The translations under genes and the position numbers were made by a program. The notes under the pieces are model-generated. The model saw nothing but the letters and a program-made list of their open reading frames with translations. It was not told the origin of the DNA and searched no databases. From positions 176,292-240,291 of the forward strand of contig NZ_JANJTZ010000002.1 of assembly GCF_024710845.1 (NCBI RefSeq): DNA of 64,000 nucleotides, given 5' to 3'. Below, one piece after another: positions 43,922-53,888 of this stretch (position 1 is its first letter; each line of letters starts with the position of its first letter). The DNA is from Mesorhizobium sp. (GTDB lineage: Bacteria > Pseudomonadota > Alphaproteobacteria > Rhizobiales > Rhizobiaceae).

Positions 43922-44668
43922 GTGGACATTCCCCGGATCTTCAACATCAGCGAAAGCGCGCATCGCATCCATAACCCGTTCACATCCGAAAAGCTTGCCG
44001 CGCTCGGCGCGGCGTTACGCCTGGAACCGGAGACCCGTGTGCTGGACCTTGGCAGCGGGTCAGGCGAGATGCTGTGCACGTGGGCGCGCGATTACCGGAT
44101 CAGCGGCACTGGTATCGACATGAGCCAGCTGTTCACCGAGCAGGCGAGGCTGCGCGCCGAGGATCTCGGAGTCGCCGATCGTGTCGAGTTCATCCACGGC
44201 GACGCCGCCGGCTTTGTCACCGACGAAAAGGTCGGTCTGGCGGCCTGTGTCGGTGCAACGTGGATCGGTGGGGGAATCGCCGGCACCATTGAGCTTCTGG
44301 CACAGAGCCTCCGCGCCGGAGGAATCATCCTCATCGGCGAGCCGTACTGGCTGAAGTTGCCGCCGACGGAAGATGTTGCCAAGGGATGCCTTGCCGGTTC
44401 GATCTCCGACTTCCTCATCCTCCCAGAGCTTCTCGCGTCCTTCGGCCACCTCGGCTACGACGTCGTGGAGATGGTGCTGGCGGACCCGGACAGCTGGGAC
44501 AGGTACGAGGCGGCCAAGTGGCTCACGATGCGCCGGTGGCTCGATGCGAATCCCAACGACGATTTCGCGAAAGACGTTCGAGCCCAACTCACCTCGGAAC
44601 CCGAACGCTACGCTGCGTATACGCGCCAATATCTGGGCTGGGGCGTGTTCGCACTAATGGCGCGGTGA
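43922..44668 (+). CDS. SAM-dependent methyltransferase
   Basis: A 248-residue class I methyltransferase with motif I VLDLGSGSGEMLCTWA, the acidic end of strand 2 in GTGIDMSQLF, and VEFIHGDAAGF at motif III. EPYWLKLPP and YVV-like helices in the C-terminal cap resemble small-molecule methyltransferases of the UbiE/Methyltransf_25 type. The substrate is unknown. The start is GTG 43922 with no strong Shine-Dalgarno, 58 nt after mutS. Third-position GC is slightly lower than in mutS. Confidence 0.85.
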   Translation: MDIPRIFNISESAHRIHNPFTSEKLAALGAALRLEPETRVLDLGSGSGEMLCTWARDYRISGTGIDMSQLFTEQARLRAEDLGVADRVEFIHGDAAGFVTDEKVGLAACVGATWIGGGIAGTIELLAQSLRAGGIILIGEPYWLKLPPTEDVAKGCLAGSISDFLILPELLASFGHLGYDVVEMVLADPDSWDRYEAAKWLTMRRWLDANPNDDFAKDVRAQLTSEPERYAAYTRQYLGWGVFALMAR

Positions 44669-44939
44669 AGGCAGGGCTGGTACTGCCGCGCAACAGGTGT
44701 TCCCGAACCTGCAGGAAACCAACCTTTCGAGCGCCGCCTGTCCGACTTCGAAATACACTTTGTCAACAAGACCTAGCATTTCCTTAAGTTTCGACTGTCA
44801 TGCTTCGAGGCCGGCATGCATGAGGCGATCGCGGGGCTTCGGCGGGATCAGTCCGCCGCCAACGACACCCGACGACTTGTGAGAGAAAGGCGCGACGCCT
44901 TCGGGGATCGCGTCGAGGCGGCGCTCGAGAGGATCGCGG
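44669..44939. other. Intergenic region before the GGDEF-EAL gene
   Basis: About 270 bp with one AT-richer patch near 44755-44790 that could hold the promoter. I see no RNA gene or strong palindrome. A frame open from 44816 across into the next gene is in a different phase from it and lacks a Shine-Dalgarno. The region ends with GAGAGG 7-8 nt before the GTG at 44940. Confidence 0.35.
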
Positions 44940-47408
44940 GTGGATTTCGAACGCGACACGGAAAAGGCGCGATACACGCCGGGAAGGCTGGCAGCGGTCG
45001 TCTGGCCGTTCGTCGCCGTCGTAATCGCTCAGGCGCTCGTCGCCTCGCTCAGCATCTATACGCTTTCCGCGGTTCGCAGCTATGTCGGCGGCGAGAGCTA
45101 CTGGTCGAAAGGCTACAAGCAGGCCGTCCATTCGCTCGAGCATTACGTCAGGACCGGCGAGGTCGACGAGTTCCGCCACTTCGAGACGTCCATTGGCGTT
45201 CCCTTGGGCGACCGCCGGGCGCGCCTTGCGCTCGAGGCCTCGCCGCCCGATTTCGATCGCGCGCGCCAGGGTTTGCTGGCCGGACGAAATCACCCCCGCG
45301 ATATCCCCGGCATGATCTGGCTATTCCATTACTTCGGCGGCATGCCCTATCTCGCGGAAGCGATCGAGAAGTGGTCACTGGCGGACCCAAAGATCGTCGA
45401 ACTCGTTGAGGTCGCGCACGCGATCAAGCGCGAACGGGAGCAGATGGCGGAGGTGGGCAAGGCGCAGATGGATGCCTGGATCGCGCGCATCGACAAGCTC
45501 GATCAGGAGATCACGCCACTCACGTTTGCCTACTCGGAATCGCTCGGACGCGGCTCCCGGGCGATCACCTACATCCTGTTCGGTGTGAACGTCGTATCCG
45601 CCTTGCTGCTGATTCTGCTCGCCATCCTGCGCACGCGCGTCCTGCTCATCCAAAGGGCCGGTTTCGAGATCGCACTGATCGCCGAACGCAAGCGCGCCAG
45701 TATCACCCTCGCATCAATCGGGCAGGCGGTACTGACGACTGACCATGACGGGCGCCTGGATTACCTCAACCGCGTAGCGGAAAAACTCCTGCGTGTAGAA
45801 CAGGAAGAGGCCAGGCATGCCCGCATCGGCGACCTATTCTCCTTCAACGACAAGGTTAAGCCACGTTCCGTAGAGGCAACGCTCGATAAGCTGTTCGACG
45901 GCGGTACGGTGGACTCGACTCTGACGCCCAGGATGCTCGTCCGGCGCGACGGGAGCCGCGTTCCCGTGTCGATGGTCGCCGCCCCGCTCCGGATGGACGG
46001 CAAGGTATCCGGTGCGGTCATCGTGCTGCACGACATGACGCGCGAGAACGAATTTATCGGCCGCCTATCCTATCAGGCGACACACGACGCGCTGACCGAA
46101 ACCGCCAATCGGCGGGCTTTCGAGACCAGGCTGGAGCAGCTCATTGCCGGTCTTGCCGAAAGCCCGGGGTCGCACGCGATGATGTTCATCGACCTCGACC
46201 AGTTCAAGATCGTCAACGACACATGCGGCCACGTCGCCGGCGACGAACTGCTGCGCCAGGTGGCGAGGGCCCTGAGCTTGGGTCTCGGGCCGGCGGACAT
46301 GGTTGCCCGCATCGGTGGCGACGAGTTCGGGATCATCCTGCCCGACTGTTCGTTGGAGCGAGCCGCCGAAATCGCCGAGCGAGTGCGGGTATCACTCCAG
46401 GATCTCGGCTTCCGGTGGAAATCGCGCGCCTTCGCGGTCAGTGCGAGTATCGGCCTGATCGAGGTGTCCGACCCCAACATGTCGCGCGAAGAAGCCCTCC
46501 AGGCCGTCGACGTGGCCTGCTATCTCGCCAAGGAGAAGGGACGCAACCGGATCCAGATTCATATCTCCGGCGATGCCGAACTCGAGGCGCGGATCGGAGA
46601 GATGGCCTGGGTCCAGCGGATCCGCCGGGCGATGGACGAGGACAGGTTCGTGCTCTTCGCGCAGGAGATCATGCCGCTGTCGAGCCAGACTTCCGGACGC
46701 CATATCGAACTGCTGCTGCGCCTCGCCGACGCGGGCAGCGAACTGGTGTCGCCGGCCGCCTTCCTGCCGGCGGCCGAGCGCTTCGGGCTGATGCCGCAGC
46801 TCGACCGCTGGGTCGTTTCGCGCGCCTTCGCCGCGATCGGCGCGCACCTTTCCGACGAGGACGCTCCCGAGATCTCGACATGGGCGATCAACCTGTCGGG
46901 CCATACGATCGGGCATCCCGACTTCTACGAATTCGCGCGTGGCGAATTCCGCCGCCACGGCGTTCCTCACGATCTTGTCTGCTTCGAGATCACCGAGACC
47001 AGCGCCATCTCGAATCTTGCCACGGCGCGGACCTTCATCGAGTCGATGAAGGCGCTGGGATGCCGCTTCGCGCTTGACGATTTCGGCGCCGGCATGTCCT
47101 CGTTCGGTTACCTCAAGAACCTGCCCGTCGACTATCTCAAGATCGACGGCAGCTTCGTCAAGGACATCGTCGAGGACAGCGTCGACCGCGCCATGGTCGA
47201 GACAATCCATCGCATCGGCCACATCACCGGCAAGAAGACGATCGCCGAATTCGTCGAGAACGATGCGATCCTGGCAGCCCTGAAGGAGATCGGGGTGGAC
47301 TACGCGCAGGGCTATGGCGTCGCCCCGCCGCGTCCTCTCGCCGATCTCCGCAAGGCTGTCCGGCGCGGCCATACGACCGGAGTCTCGCCGCTCAAGCGGG
47401 CGGTGTAA
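44940..47408 (+). CDS. Membrane GGDEF-EAL cyclic-di-GMP protein with PAS domain
   Basis: An 822-residue protein starting at GTG 44940. Transmembrane helix 1 is at about 17-42, a 160-residue periplasmic sensor follows, and helix 2 is at about 205-227 (YILFGVNVVSALLLILLAIL). A PAS domain spans about 240-360. The GGDEF domain has an intact RIGGDEFG near 458. The residues where the inhibitory RxxD site should lie read GPAD. The EAL domain starts IELLLRL near 588 and keeps the catalytic FEITET, DDFGAGMSS and YLKIDGSFV blocks. It should sense a periplasmic or membrane signal and adjust c-di-GMP; whether it makes or degrades it is open. Confidence 0.94.
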   Translation: MDFERDTEKARYTPGRLAAVVWPFVAVVIAQALVASLSIYTLSAVRSYVGGESYWSKGYKQAVHSLEHYVRTGEVDEFRHFETSIGVPLGDRRARLALEASPPDFDRARQGLLAGRNHPRDIPGMIWLFHYFGGMPYLAEAIEKWSLADPKIVELVEVAHAIKREREQMAEVGKAQMDAWIARIDKLDQEITPLTFAYSESLGRGSRAITYILFGVNVVSALLLILLAILRTRVLLIQRAGFEIALIAERKRASITLASIGQAVLTTDHDGRLDYLNRVAEKLLRVEQEEARHARIGDLFSFNDKVKPRSVEATLDKLFDGGTVDSTLTPRMLVRRDGSRVPVSMVAAPLRMDGKVSGAVIVLHDMTRENEFIGRLSYQATHDALTETANRRAFETRLEQLIAGLAESPGSHAMMFIDLDQFKIVNDTCGHVAGDELLRQVARALSLGLGPADMVARIGGDEFGIILPDCSLERAAEIAERVRVSLQDLGFRWKSRAFAVSASIGLIEVSDPNMSREEALQAVDVACYLAKEKGRNRIQIHISGDAELEARIGEMAWVQRIRRAMDEDRFVLFAQEIMPLSSQTSGRHIELLLRLADAGSELVSPAAFLPAAERFGLMPQLDRWVVSRAFAAIGAHLSDEDAPEISTWAINLSGHTIGHPDFYEFARGEFRRHGVPHDLVCFEITETSAISNLATARTFIESMKALGCRFALDDFGAGMSSFGYLKNLPVDYLKIDGSFVKDIVEDSVDRAMVETIHRIGHITGKKTIAEFVENDAILAALKEIGVDYAQGYGVAPPRPLADLRKAVRRGHTTGVSPLKRAV

Positions 47409-47488
47409 GGCCTGCCGCGGCTGGCACAAGGCGGGATCGCCTCATGGCGGTTGGGTCCGGGTCTTCGATCTGTTATCGCGCCGAAGCC

Positions 47489-48430
47489 ATGACCCACACT
47501 TCGAGAGCCACGAACGCGGCGGGCGCCGCCGGCGGCGCCGACAAGGCGACCCGCCTCGGCATCGCCTTCATGCTGCTCGCCATCCTGATGTTCGCGCTGA
47601 ACGACACGCTCGGCAAATGGCTGCTCGGCACCTATGCGGTCGGCCAGTTGCTGTTCGTCCGGACCTTTTCCGCTCTCGCGGTGATGACGCCGATTATCAT
47701 GCGCGTCGGCTGGCGGACGCTGTTCCCAGTCCATCAGAGGGGGCTGCTCGCCGCTCGCGCCGTCATCGCCACCGCCGAGATCGGCGCCTTCTATGTGGCA
47801 GTCTCCTATCTGCCGCTCGCCGACACGATCACTTACTGGATGGCGGCGCCGATCTATGTCGCGGCGCTGTCGCCGCTGCTGCTCAAGGAACATGTCGGCT
47901 GGCGGCGCTGGACGGCGATCGTCGTCGGCTTCATCGGCGTGGTCATCGCGCTCAATCCTTCGGCCGAGACGCTGACCCTTCCGGCGCTCGTGTCGATCGC
48001 CGGCGGCCTGCTGTTCACGCTTCTGATGATCACCGGACGGGCGCTGCGCGGAGCGTCGGACGTCGCCATGGTGTTCTGGCCGCTTGTGACGTCGGGCATC
48101 GCCGGCGCGCTGACCATTCCCTTCGCCTGGACGACACCGACGCTCGACGACCTGGCACTGCTCGCCCTGCTCGGCGTCGTGGCCCTGGCGGCGCATCACT
48201 TTACCAACCGCTCCTTGGCGCTGGCCGACGCGTCGACCGTGACGCCCTATCAATACACGCTGCTGGTCTGGGCCATGCTCTTCGGCTGGCTGTTTTTCGG
48301 CGAGGTGCCGAAGGCCAACGTGCTGGCGGGAGCGGCGGTGATCGTTGCGGCGGGCCTCTACATCTTCCTCCGCGAGCAGCGGCTCGGACGGGCGCCTACG
48401 GCCGAGCCGTCCGGAAGCTCGGTTGCGTGA
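47489..48430 (+). CDS. EamA/DMT-family transporter
   Basis: A 313-residue ten-helix transporter. Landmarks are MLLAILMFALNDTLGKWLLG, EIGAFYVAVSYLPLADTITY in the first half and TVTPYQYTLLVWAMLFGWLF in the second, typical of the S-adenosylmethionine/riboflavin-transporter-like group of DMT proteins. The substrate is not assignable. The start at 47489 gives a normal cytoplasmic lead; an in-frame ATG at 47444 with AAGGCGGGA upstream would add 15 residues. It is followed by two MFS exporters on the same strand. Confidence 0.88.
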   Translation: MTHTSRATNAAGAAGGADKATRLGIAFMLLAILMFALNDTLGKWLLGTYAVGQLLFVRTFSALAVMTPIIMRVGWRTLFPVHQRGLLAARAVIATAEIGAFYVAVSYLPLADTITYWMAAPIYVAALSPLLLKEHVGWRRWTAIVVGFIGVVIALNPSAETLTLPALVSIAGGLLFTLLMITGRALRGASDVAMVFWPLVTSGIAGALTIPFAWTTPTLDDLALLALLGVVALAAHHFTNRSLALADASTVTPYQYTLLVWAMLFGWLFFGEVPKANVLAGAAVIVAAGLYIFLREQRLGRAPTAEPSGSSVA

Positions 48431-48541
48431 GACGACGGCGCTCCTGACATCGACCTGTCAGGAGGTGGCGCGATATTGGCGGGAGCGGCTGGCACCACCC
48501 GGCGCTTGCCGCTAGAAGGCGCCTCCCTCAGGACCAGGACC

Positions 48542-49768
48542 ATGCAGCAGCGCACCACCGTCCGCCGATCCGCGATCGGTTTCATCCTCGTCGTCGCGAT
48601 CCTCGACATCGTCGCGATGGGCATCGTCATTCCGGTCCTGCCGCCGCTGATCGAGGAGTTCGCCGGCTCGACCTCCGATGCCGGGTGGATCAACGGCGTG
48701 TTCGTGGCGCTGTGGGCGCTGATGCAGTTCGTCGCCTCGCCGGTGATCGGCTCGCTCTCCGACCGCTACGGCCGGCGGCCGGTGATCCTGATCTCGGCGG
48801 CCGGGCTCTCCGCCGACTACGTGCTGATGGCGGTGGCGCCGAACCTGTGGTGGCTGGCACTCGGCCGCATCGTCGCCGGCATCACCACGTCTTCGTTCAC
48901 CACGGTCTATGCCTACATGGCCGACGTGACGCCGCCGGAGGGCAGGGCCAAGGCCTACGGGCTGATCGGCGCGGCCTTTGGCGGCGGCTTCGTGCTCGGC
49001 CCGCTGATCGGCGGCGTGCTGGGCGAGATCTCGCCGCGCGCGCCGTTCTGGTTCGCGGCCGCGTTGAGCGGCCTCGTCTTCGTCTACGGCGTCTTCGTGA
49101 TGCCGGAATCGCTGGCGCCGGAAAAGCGCATGGCGTTCTCGTGGCGACGGGCCAATCCGTTCGGCGCGCTGATGCTCCTGAAATCGCACCGCGAACTGTC
49201 GGGCCTGGCGAGTGTGAACTTTCTGCTGCATTTCTCCCATCACGTCTTCTCGGCCGTCTGGGTGCTCTATGCGGGCAGCCAGTTCGGTCTGACCACGTCC
49301 CAGGTCGGCATGCTGCTCGCGGCCGCGGGCGGGCTCGACATGGTCGTGCAGGGCCTGTTCGTCGGGCCGGTGACGAAACGACTGGGAGAGCGCGCGACGA
49401 TGATCCTCGGCCTGTCGGGCGGCGCGGTCGGCCTCGCGGCGATGGGACTGGCGCCGGACACGCTGTGGTTTGCGCTGGCGCTGCTGCCCAACGCGTTGTG
49501 GGGTCTCGCCATGCCGACGCTGCAATCGCTGATGACCAAGCTCGTCTCGGAAAGCGAGCAGGGGCAGTTGCAGGGTGCCAACATGAGCGTCGCCTCGATC
49601 GCCGGCGTCGCCTCGCCGCTGTTCTTCGGCTGGGTCTATTCGGCGACGGTCGCCGACGACACCACGCTGCCTTTCCCGGGTGCCTCGTTCGTGATCGCGG
49701 CGGCGATCCTGGCCCTAGGGGCGTGTCTCGGCTGGGCTGTTGCCCGCCGGGCGATGCGGGCGGTATAG
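48542..49768 (+). CDS. MFS transporter, TetA-like multidrug/tetracycline efflux
   Basis: A 408-residue twelve-helix MFS protein. IVIPVLPPLIEEFAG and the loop 2-3 motif SPVIGSLSDRYGRRPVIL are those of the TetA/BmrP drug:H+ antiporters, and AFGGGFVLGPLIGGVLGE is motif C, the antiporter signature. The drug range is unknown. The ATG at 48542 was chosen as the first in the conserved part. It is separated by only 26 nt from a second MFS gene, so the pair is probably an operon. No TetR-type regulator lies beside them. Confidence 0.9.
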   Translation: MQQRTTVRRSAIGFILVVAILDIVAMGIVIPVLPPLIEEFAGSTSDAGWINGVFVALWALMQFVASPVIGSLSDRYGRRPVILISAAGLSADYVLMAVAPNLWWLALGRIVAGITTSSFTTVYAYMADVTPPEGRAKAYGLIGAAFGGGFVLGPLIGGVLGEISPRAPFWFAAALSGLVFVYGVFVMPESLAPEKRMAFSWRRANPFGALMLLKSHRELSGLASVNFLLHFSHHVFSAVWVLYAGSQFGLTTSQVGMLLAAAGGLDMVVQGLFVGPVTKRLGERATMILGLSGGAVGLAAMGLAPDTLWFALALLPNALWGLAMPTLQSLMTKLVSESEQGQLQGANMSVASIAGVASPLFFGWVYSATVADDTTLPFPGASFVIAAAILALGACLGWAVARRAMRAV

Positions 49769-49794
49769 AGCGCCGCATCTTCGGGAGAGTCGCC

Positions 49795-51009
49795 TTGACC
49801 GACATCGCCGCACCTGCCTCGCGCACGACCGCCAACGCCACCGTCTTCGGCGTGCTCTTCGCGGTGAGCGGCTGCCATCTGCTCAACGACATGATGCAGT
49901 CGTTGCTGGCGGCGCTCTATCCGATGCTGAAGGCAGACTACGGTCTCGCTTTCTGGCAGGTCGGACTGCTGACCTTCGCTTTCCAGGTGACGGCCTCGCT
50001 GCTGCAGCCGGTGATCGGGCTCTACACCGACAAGCGACCGATGCCCTATTCGCTGCCCTTCGGCAGCGCCTCGACGATGCTCGGCCTGCTTTTGCTGGCG
50101 ACCTCGTCGACCTATCCGCTGCTGGTGCTGGGCGCCTCCTTCATCGGCATCGGCTCGGCGATCTTCCACCCGGAATCCTCGCGCATCGCCCGCCTTGCCT
50201 CGGGCGGCCGCTACGGCCTGGCGCAATCGGTGTTCCAGGTCGGCGGCAATTTCGGCACCGCCGTCGGCCCGCTGCTGGCGGCCTTCATCGTCGTGCCGCG
50301 CGGACAGGGCAGCGTCGCGTGGTTCACGGTGGCCGCGCTTCTGTCGATGGTCATCCTCTATCAGGTCGGCGCCTGGTACAGCCGCTACCGCGCCAATGCG
50401 GCCAAGCGCCCGGCGGGCGCCGAACCGATGCGCCTGCCGCGCAACACGGTGACGGTGGCGCTGGTGGTGCTGGCGCTGCTCACCTTCTCCAAGAACATCT
50501 ACATGGTCAGCCTGTCGAGCTACTACACGTTCTACGTCATCGAGCGGTTCGGCGTAACGGTGCAGGATTCGCAGGTGATGCTGTTCATCTTCCTCGGCGC
50601 CGCCGCCGTGGGCACCATTCTCGGTGGACCGATCGGCGACCGCTTCGGCGCGCGCACCGTGATCTGGTTCTCGATCCTCGGTTCTCTGCCCTTCACGCTT
50701 CTCATGCCCTATGCCGACCTGTTCTGGACGCAGATCCTGTCGGCGGTCATTGGCCTCGTTCTCGCCTCGGCCTTCCCGGCGATCGTCGTCTTCGCGCAGG
50801 AACTGGTGCCCGGCCGCGTCGGCCTGATCGCCGGCATCTTCTTCGGCTTCGCCTTCGGCATCGCGGGAATAGCGGCGGCGGTGCTTGGCGTCGTCGCCGA
50901 CGCCAAGGGCATCGAATTCGTCTACGCCGTCTGCTCCTACCTGCCGCTGCTCGGCCTGCTGACGATCTTCCTGCCCAACATGCGCCGGTTGCGCGCAACG
51001 GCGCACTGA
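49795..51009 (+). CDS. MFS transporter, fosmidomycin-resistance (Fsr) family
   Basis: A 404-residue MFS protein of the Fsr group: CHLLNDMMQSLLAALYPMLK near the N-terminus, QPVIGLYTDKRPMPYSLPFG as the loop 2-3 motif, GSAIFHPESSRIARLAS and GGNFGTAVGPLLAA, followed by the second-half GGPIGDRFGARTVIW. E. coli Fsr exports fosmidomycin; the natural substrate is unclear. The start is TTG 49795 with GGGAGAG 6 nt upstream; there is no ATG before the first helix. It follows the TetA-like gene closely. glnD starts 46 nt downstream. Confidence 0.9.
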   Translation: MTDIAAPASRTTANATVFGVLFAVSGCHLLNDMMQSLLAALYPMLKADYGLAFWQVGLLTFAFQVTASLLQPVIGLYTDKRPMPYSLPFGSASTMLGLLLLATSSTYPLLVLGASFIGIGSAIFHPESSRIARLASGGRYGLAQSVFQVGGNFGTAVGPLLAAFIVVPRGQGSVAWFTVAALLSMVILYQVGAWYSRYRANAAKRPAGAEPMRLPRNTVTVALVVLALLTFSKNIYMVSLSSYYTFYVIERFGVTVQDSQVMLFIFLGAAAVGTILGGPIGDRFGARTVIWFSILGSLPFTLLMPYADLFWTQILSAVIGLVLASAFPAIVVFAQELVPGRVGLIAGIFFGFAFGIAGIAAAVLGVVADAKGIEFVYAVCSYLPLLGLLTIFLPNMRRLRATAH

Positions 51010-51055
51010 GCGACCCATTCCAAAGCGGGGTCAAATCAGGCTATAGACCCCGCCG

Positions 51056-53869
51056 ATGGCGAAAATTCCCCTGAAGCTCGAGAAGATGGTCGATGGCGAG
51101 GCGCTGCGCCGCGAATTGACGGCGCTGACCGCGTCGACAGGTGGCGACGGATCGAGCCGGGCCGTCCGGCAGCAGGCGGTGGACCTTTTCAAGCATACCA
51201 TTCTGGAAGGCCGCAAGGCCGCCGAGACGATGCTGCTGCAGGACGGCAGCGGCTCGGCCTGCGCCGAACGCCTGTCGCATCTGATGGACGAGGTGATCCG
51301 CGCGCTCTACGACTTCGCCACCGTCCACGTCTACCGCTCCAAGAACCGCTCGGCGGCCGAGCGGATGGCGGTGATCGCGGTGGGCGGCTACGGCCGCGGC
51401 ACGCTGGCGCCCGGCTCCGACATCGATCTCCTGTTCCTCTTGCCCTACAAGCAGACGCCGTGGGGCGAGCAGGTCGCCGAATACATGCTCTACGTGCTGT
51501 GGGATCTCGGCCTGAAGGTCGGGCACGCCACGCGCAACATCGACGAGTGCATTCGGCTCTCGCGCGGCGACATCACCATCCGCACCTCGATCCTCGAAGC
51601 CCGTTTCCTGTGGGGTGACGAGAAGCTGTTTTCCGATCTCGTCGCGCGCTTCGACGACGAGGTAGTGAAGGATACGGGCGCGGAATATGTCCAGGCCAAG
51701 CTCGCCGAGCGCGACGAGCGCCACCGCAAGGCCGGCGAGAGCCGCTATCTGGTCGAGCCCAACATCAAGGACGGCAAGGGCGGCTTGCGGGACCTCAACA
51801 CGCTGTTCTGGATCGGCAAGTATTTCTACCGCGTGCGCACCGCCGAGGAACTGGTGGAGAAGGGCGTCTTCACTACCGCCGAGCACCGGCTGTTCCTGAA
51901 GGCCGAGGATTTTCTCTGGGCGGTGCGCTGCCACATGCACTTCGCCACCGGCAAGGCCGAGGAGCGGCTGCATTTCGACATTCAGCGCGAGATCGCCGGG
52001 CGTTTGGGCTACACGAGCCATCCGGGCCTGTCGGCGGTCGAGCGTTTCATGAAGCACTACTTCCTAGTGGCCAAGGACGTCGGCGACCTGACCCGCATCT
52101 TCTGCGCGGCGTTGGAGGAGGAACAGGCCAAGCACGTTCCGGGCTTCAATCGGCTGTTCCTCAGCTTCTCGCGACGCAAGAAGAAGCTGGCCGGAACCAG
52201 CGATTTCCTGGTCGACAACAGCCGCATCAACATCGCGGCCGAAGACATCTTCGAGAAGGACCCGGTCAACCTGCTCAGGCTGTTCTGGCTGGCCGACAGG
52301 CACGGGCTCGAGTACCACCCGGACGCGCTGAAGCTGGTCACTCGCTCGCTAGGCCTCATCGACCGCAACCTGCGCCGGAACCAGGAGGCCAACCGCCTGT
52401 TCATGGACATCCTGACGTCCGACCGGAACCCGGAACTCAACATGCGCCGGATGAACGAGGCCGGCGTGCTGGGGCGCCTGATCCCGGACTTCGGCAAGAT
52501 CGTCGCGATGATGCAGTTCAACATGTATCATCACTACACCGTCGACGAGCACCTGATCCGCTGCATCGGCGTGCTTTCCGAACTCGAGCACGGCGACGGC
52601 GAGAAGCTGCATCCGCTGTCGCACAAACTGATGCCGAGCCTGAAGACGCAGCGGGAGATGCTCTATACCGCGGTGCTGTTGCACGACATCGCCAAGGGCA
52701 AGCCGGAGGACCACTCGGAAGCCGGCGGCCGGATCGCGCGCCGGCTCTGCCCGCACATGGGCTTCAATCCCGCCGAGACCGACACCATCGCCTGGCTGGT
52801 CGAGCATCATCTGGTGATGTCGATGACGGCGCAGACGCGCGACCTGAACGACCGCAAGACCATCGAGGACTTCGCCGCGATCGTGCAGTCGGTCGAGCGG
52901 CTGAAGATGCTTCTGGTCCTCACCGTCTGCGACATCCGCGGAGTGGGACCGGGCGTGTGGAACGGTTGGAAGGGCCAGCTTCTGCGCACCCTCTACTACG
53001 AGACGGAACTGCTCCTGACCGGCGGCTTCTCCGAGGTCGCCCGCGAGACAAGGGCGACCGCGGCCAAGGCGCGGTTGCAGGAAGCACTGGACGGCTGGAG
53101 CGAGCGCGACGCCAAACGCCTCGTCAAGCTGCACTACGATAATTACCTGCTGACCGTCGATCTCAAGGATCAACTGCGCCATGCCGATTTCATCCGCCAG
53201 GCGGACGCCACCGGCAAGAGCCTTGCGACGATGGTCAGGACACTCGAGTTCGAGGGCGTGACGGAGATCACCGTGCTGGCGCCCGACCATCCGCGCCTAC
53301 TCTCCGTCATCGCCGGCGCCTGCGCGGCGGCCGGCGGCAATATCGTCGACGCGCAGATCTTCACCACGACCGACGGGCGGGCACTGGACACGATCCTGAT
53401 CGGCCGCGAGTTCGACCTCGACGAGGACGAACGGCGCCGGGGCGAGCGTGTCGGCAGGTTGATCGAGGACGTGCTGTCGGGCCGCACATGGCTGCCGGAG
53501 ATGATCGAGAAGCGCACCAAGCCGAAGCGCGGCTCGAAGGCGTTCACCATCGAGCCGTTCGCGGAAATCCGAAATGCACTGTCGAACCGCTTCTCCGTCA
53601 TCGAGGTCGAGGGGCTCGACCGGCCCGGCCTGCTTTCGGAAATCACTGGCGCGATCTCGGATCTGTCGCTCGACATCGCCTCTGCCCACATCACCACCTT
53701 CGGCGAGAAGGTGATCGACACGTTCTACGTGACCGATCTCACCGGCCAGAAGATCGAGAACCCGACGCGCCAGGCGGCGATCCGCGAGCGGCTGATCGCG
53801 ACGCTGGCGGGCGCCGCCGACGGCAAGCCGCAGCGTGCGAAAGCGGCCGAAGTGGTGGCGGCGAAGTGA
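51056..53869 (+). CDS. glnD: PII uridylyltransferase / uridylyl-removing enzyme
   Basis: A 937-residue nitrogen sensor. The nucleotidyltransferase domain has GGYGRG (110-115) and GSDID (120-124). The HD domain that removes UMP has LLHDIAKG near 541-548. Two ACT domains start near 738 ([13 protein letters not shown]) and 846 ([15 protein letters not shown]) and bind glutamine. It modifies PII proteins GlnB/GlnK under low glutamine and so couples to sigma-54-dependent nitrogen genes; rpoN and ptsN are also in this window. It is followed by murJ after 19 nt, the usual rhizobial order. Confidence 0.97.
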   Translation: MAKIPLKLEKMVDGEALRRELTALTASTGGDGSSRAVRQQAVDLFKHTILEGRKAAETMLLQDGSGSACAERLSHLMDEVIRALYDFATVHVYRSKNRSAAERMAVIAVGGYGRGTLAPGSDIDLLFLLPYKQTPWGEQVAEYMLYVLWDLGLKVGHATRNIDECIRLSRGDITIRTSILEARFLWGDEKLFSDLVARFDDEVVKDTGAEYVQAKLAERDERHRKAGESRYLVEPNIKDGKGGLRDLNTLFWIGKYFYRVRTAEELVEKGVFTTAEHRLFLKAEDFLWAVRCHMHFATGKAEERLHFDIQREIAGRLGYTSHPGLSAVERFMKHYFLVAKDVGDLTRIFCAALEEEQAKHVPGFNRLFLSFSRRKKKLAGTSDFLVDNSRINIAAEDIFEKDPVNLLRLFWLADRHGLEYHPDALKLVTRSLGLIDRNLRRNQEANRLFMDILTSDRNPELNMRRMNEAGVLGRLIPDFGKIVAMMQFNMYHHYTVDEHLIRCIGVLSELEHGDGEKLHPLSHKLMPSLKTQREMLYTAVLLHDIAKGKPEDHSEAGGRIARRLCPHMGFNPAETDTIAWLVEHHLVMSMTAQTRDLNDRKTIEDFAAIVQSVERLKMLLVLTVCDIRGVGPGVWNGWKGQLLRTLYYETELLLTGGFSEVARETRATAAKARLQEALDGWSERDAKRLVKLHYDNYLLTVDLKDQLRHADFIRQADATGKSLATMVRTLEFEGVTEITVLAPDHPRLLSVIAGACAAAGGNIVDAQIFTTTDGRALDTILIGREFDLDEDERRRGERVGRLIEDVLSGRTWLPEMIEKRTKPKRGSKAFTIEPFAEIRNALSNRFSVIEVEGLDRPGLLSEITGAISDLSLDIASAHITTFGEKVIDTFYVTDLTGQKIENPTRQAAIRERLIATLAGAADGKPQRAKAAEVVAAK

Positions 53870-53888
53870 ACGGGCGGCGCGAGACAAG

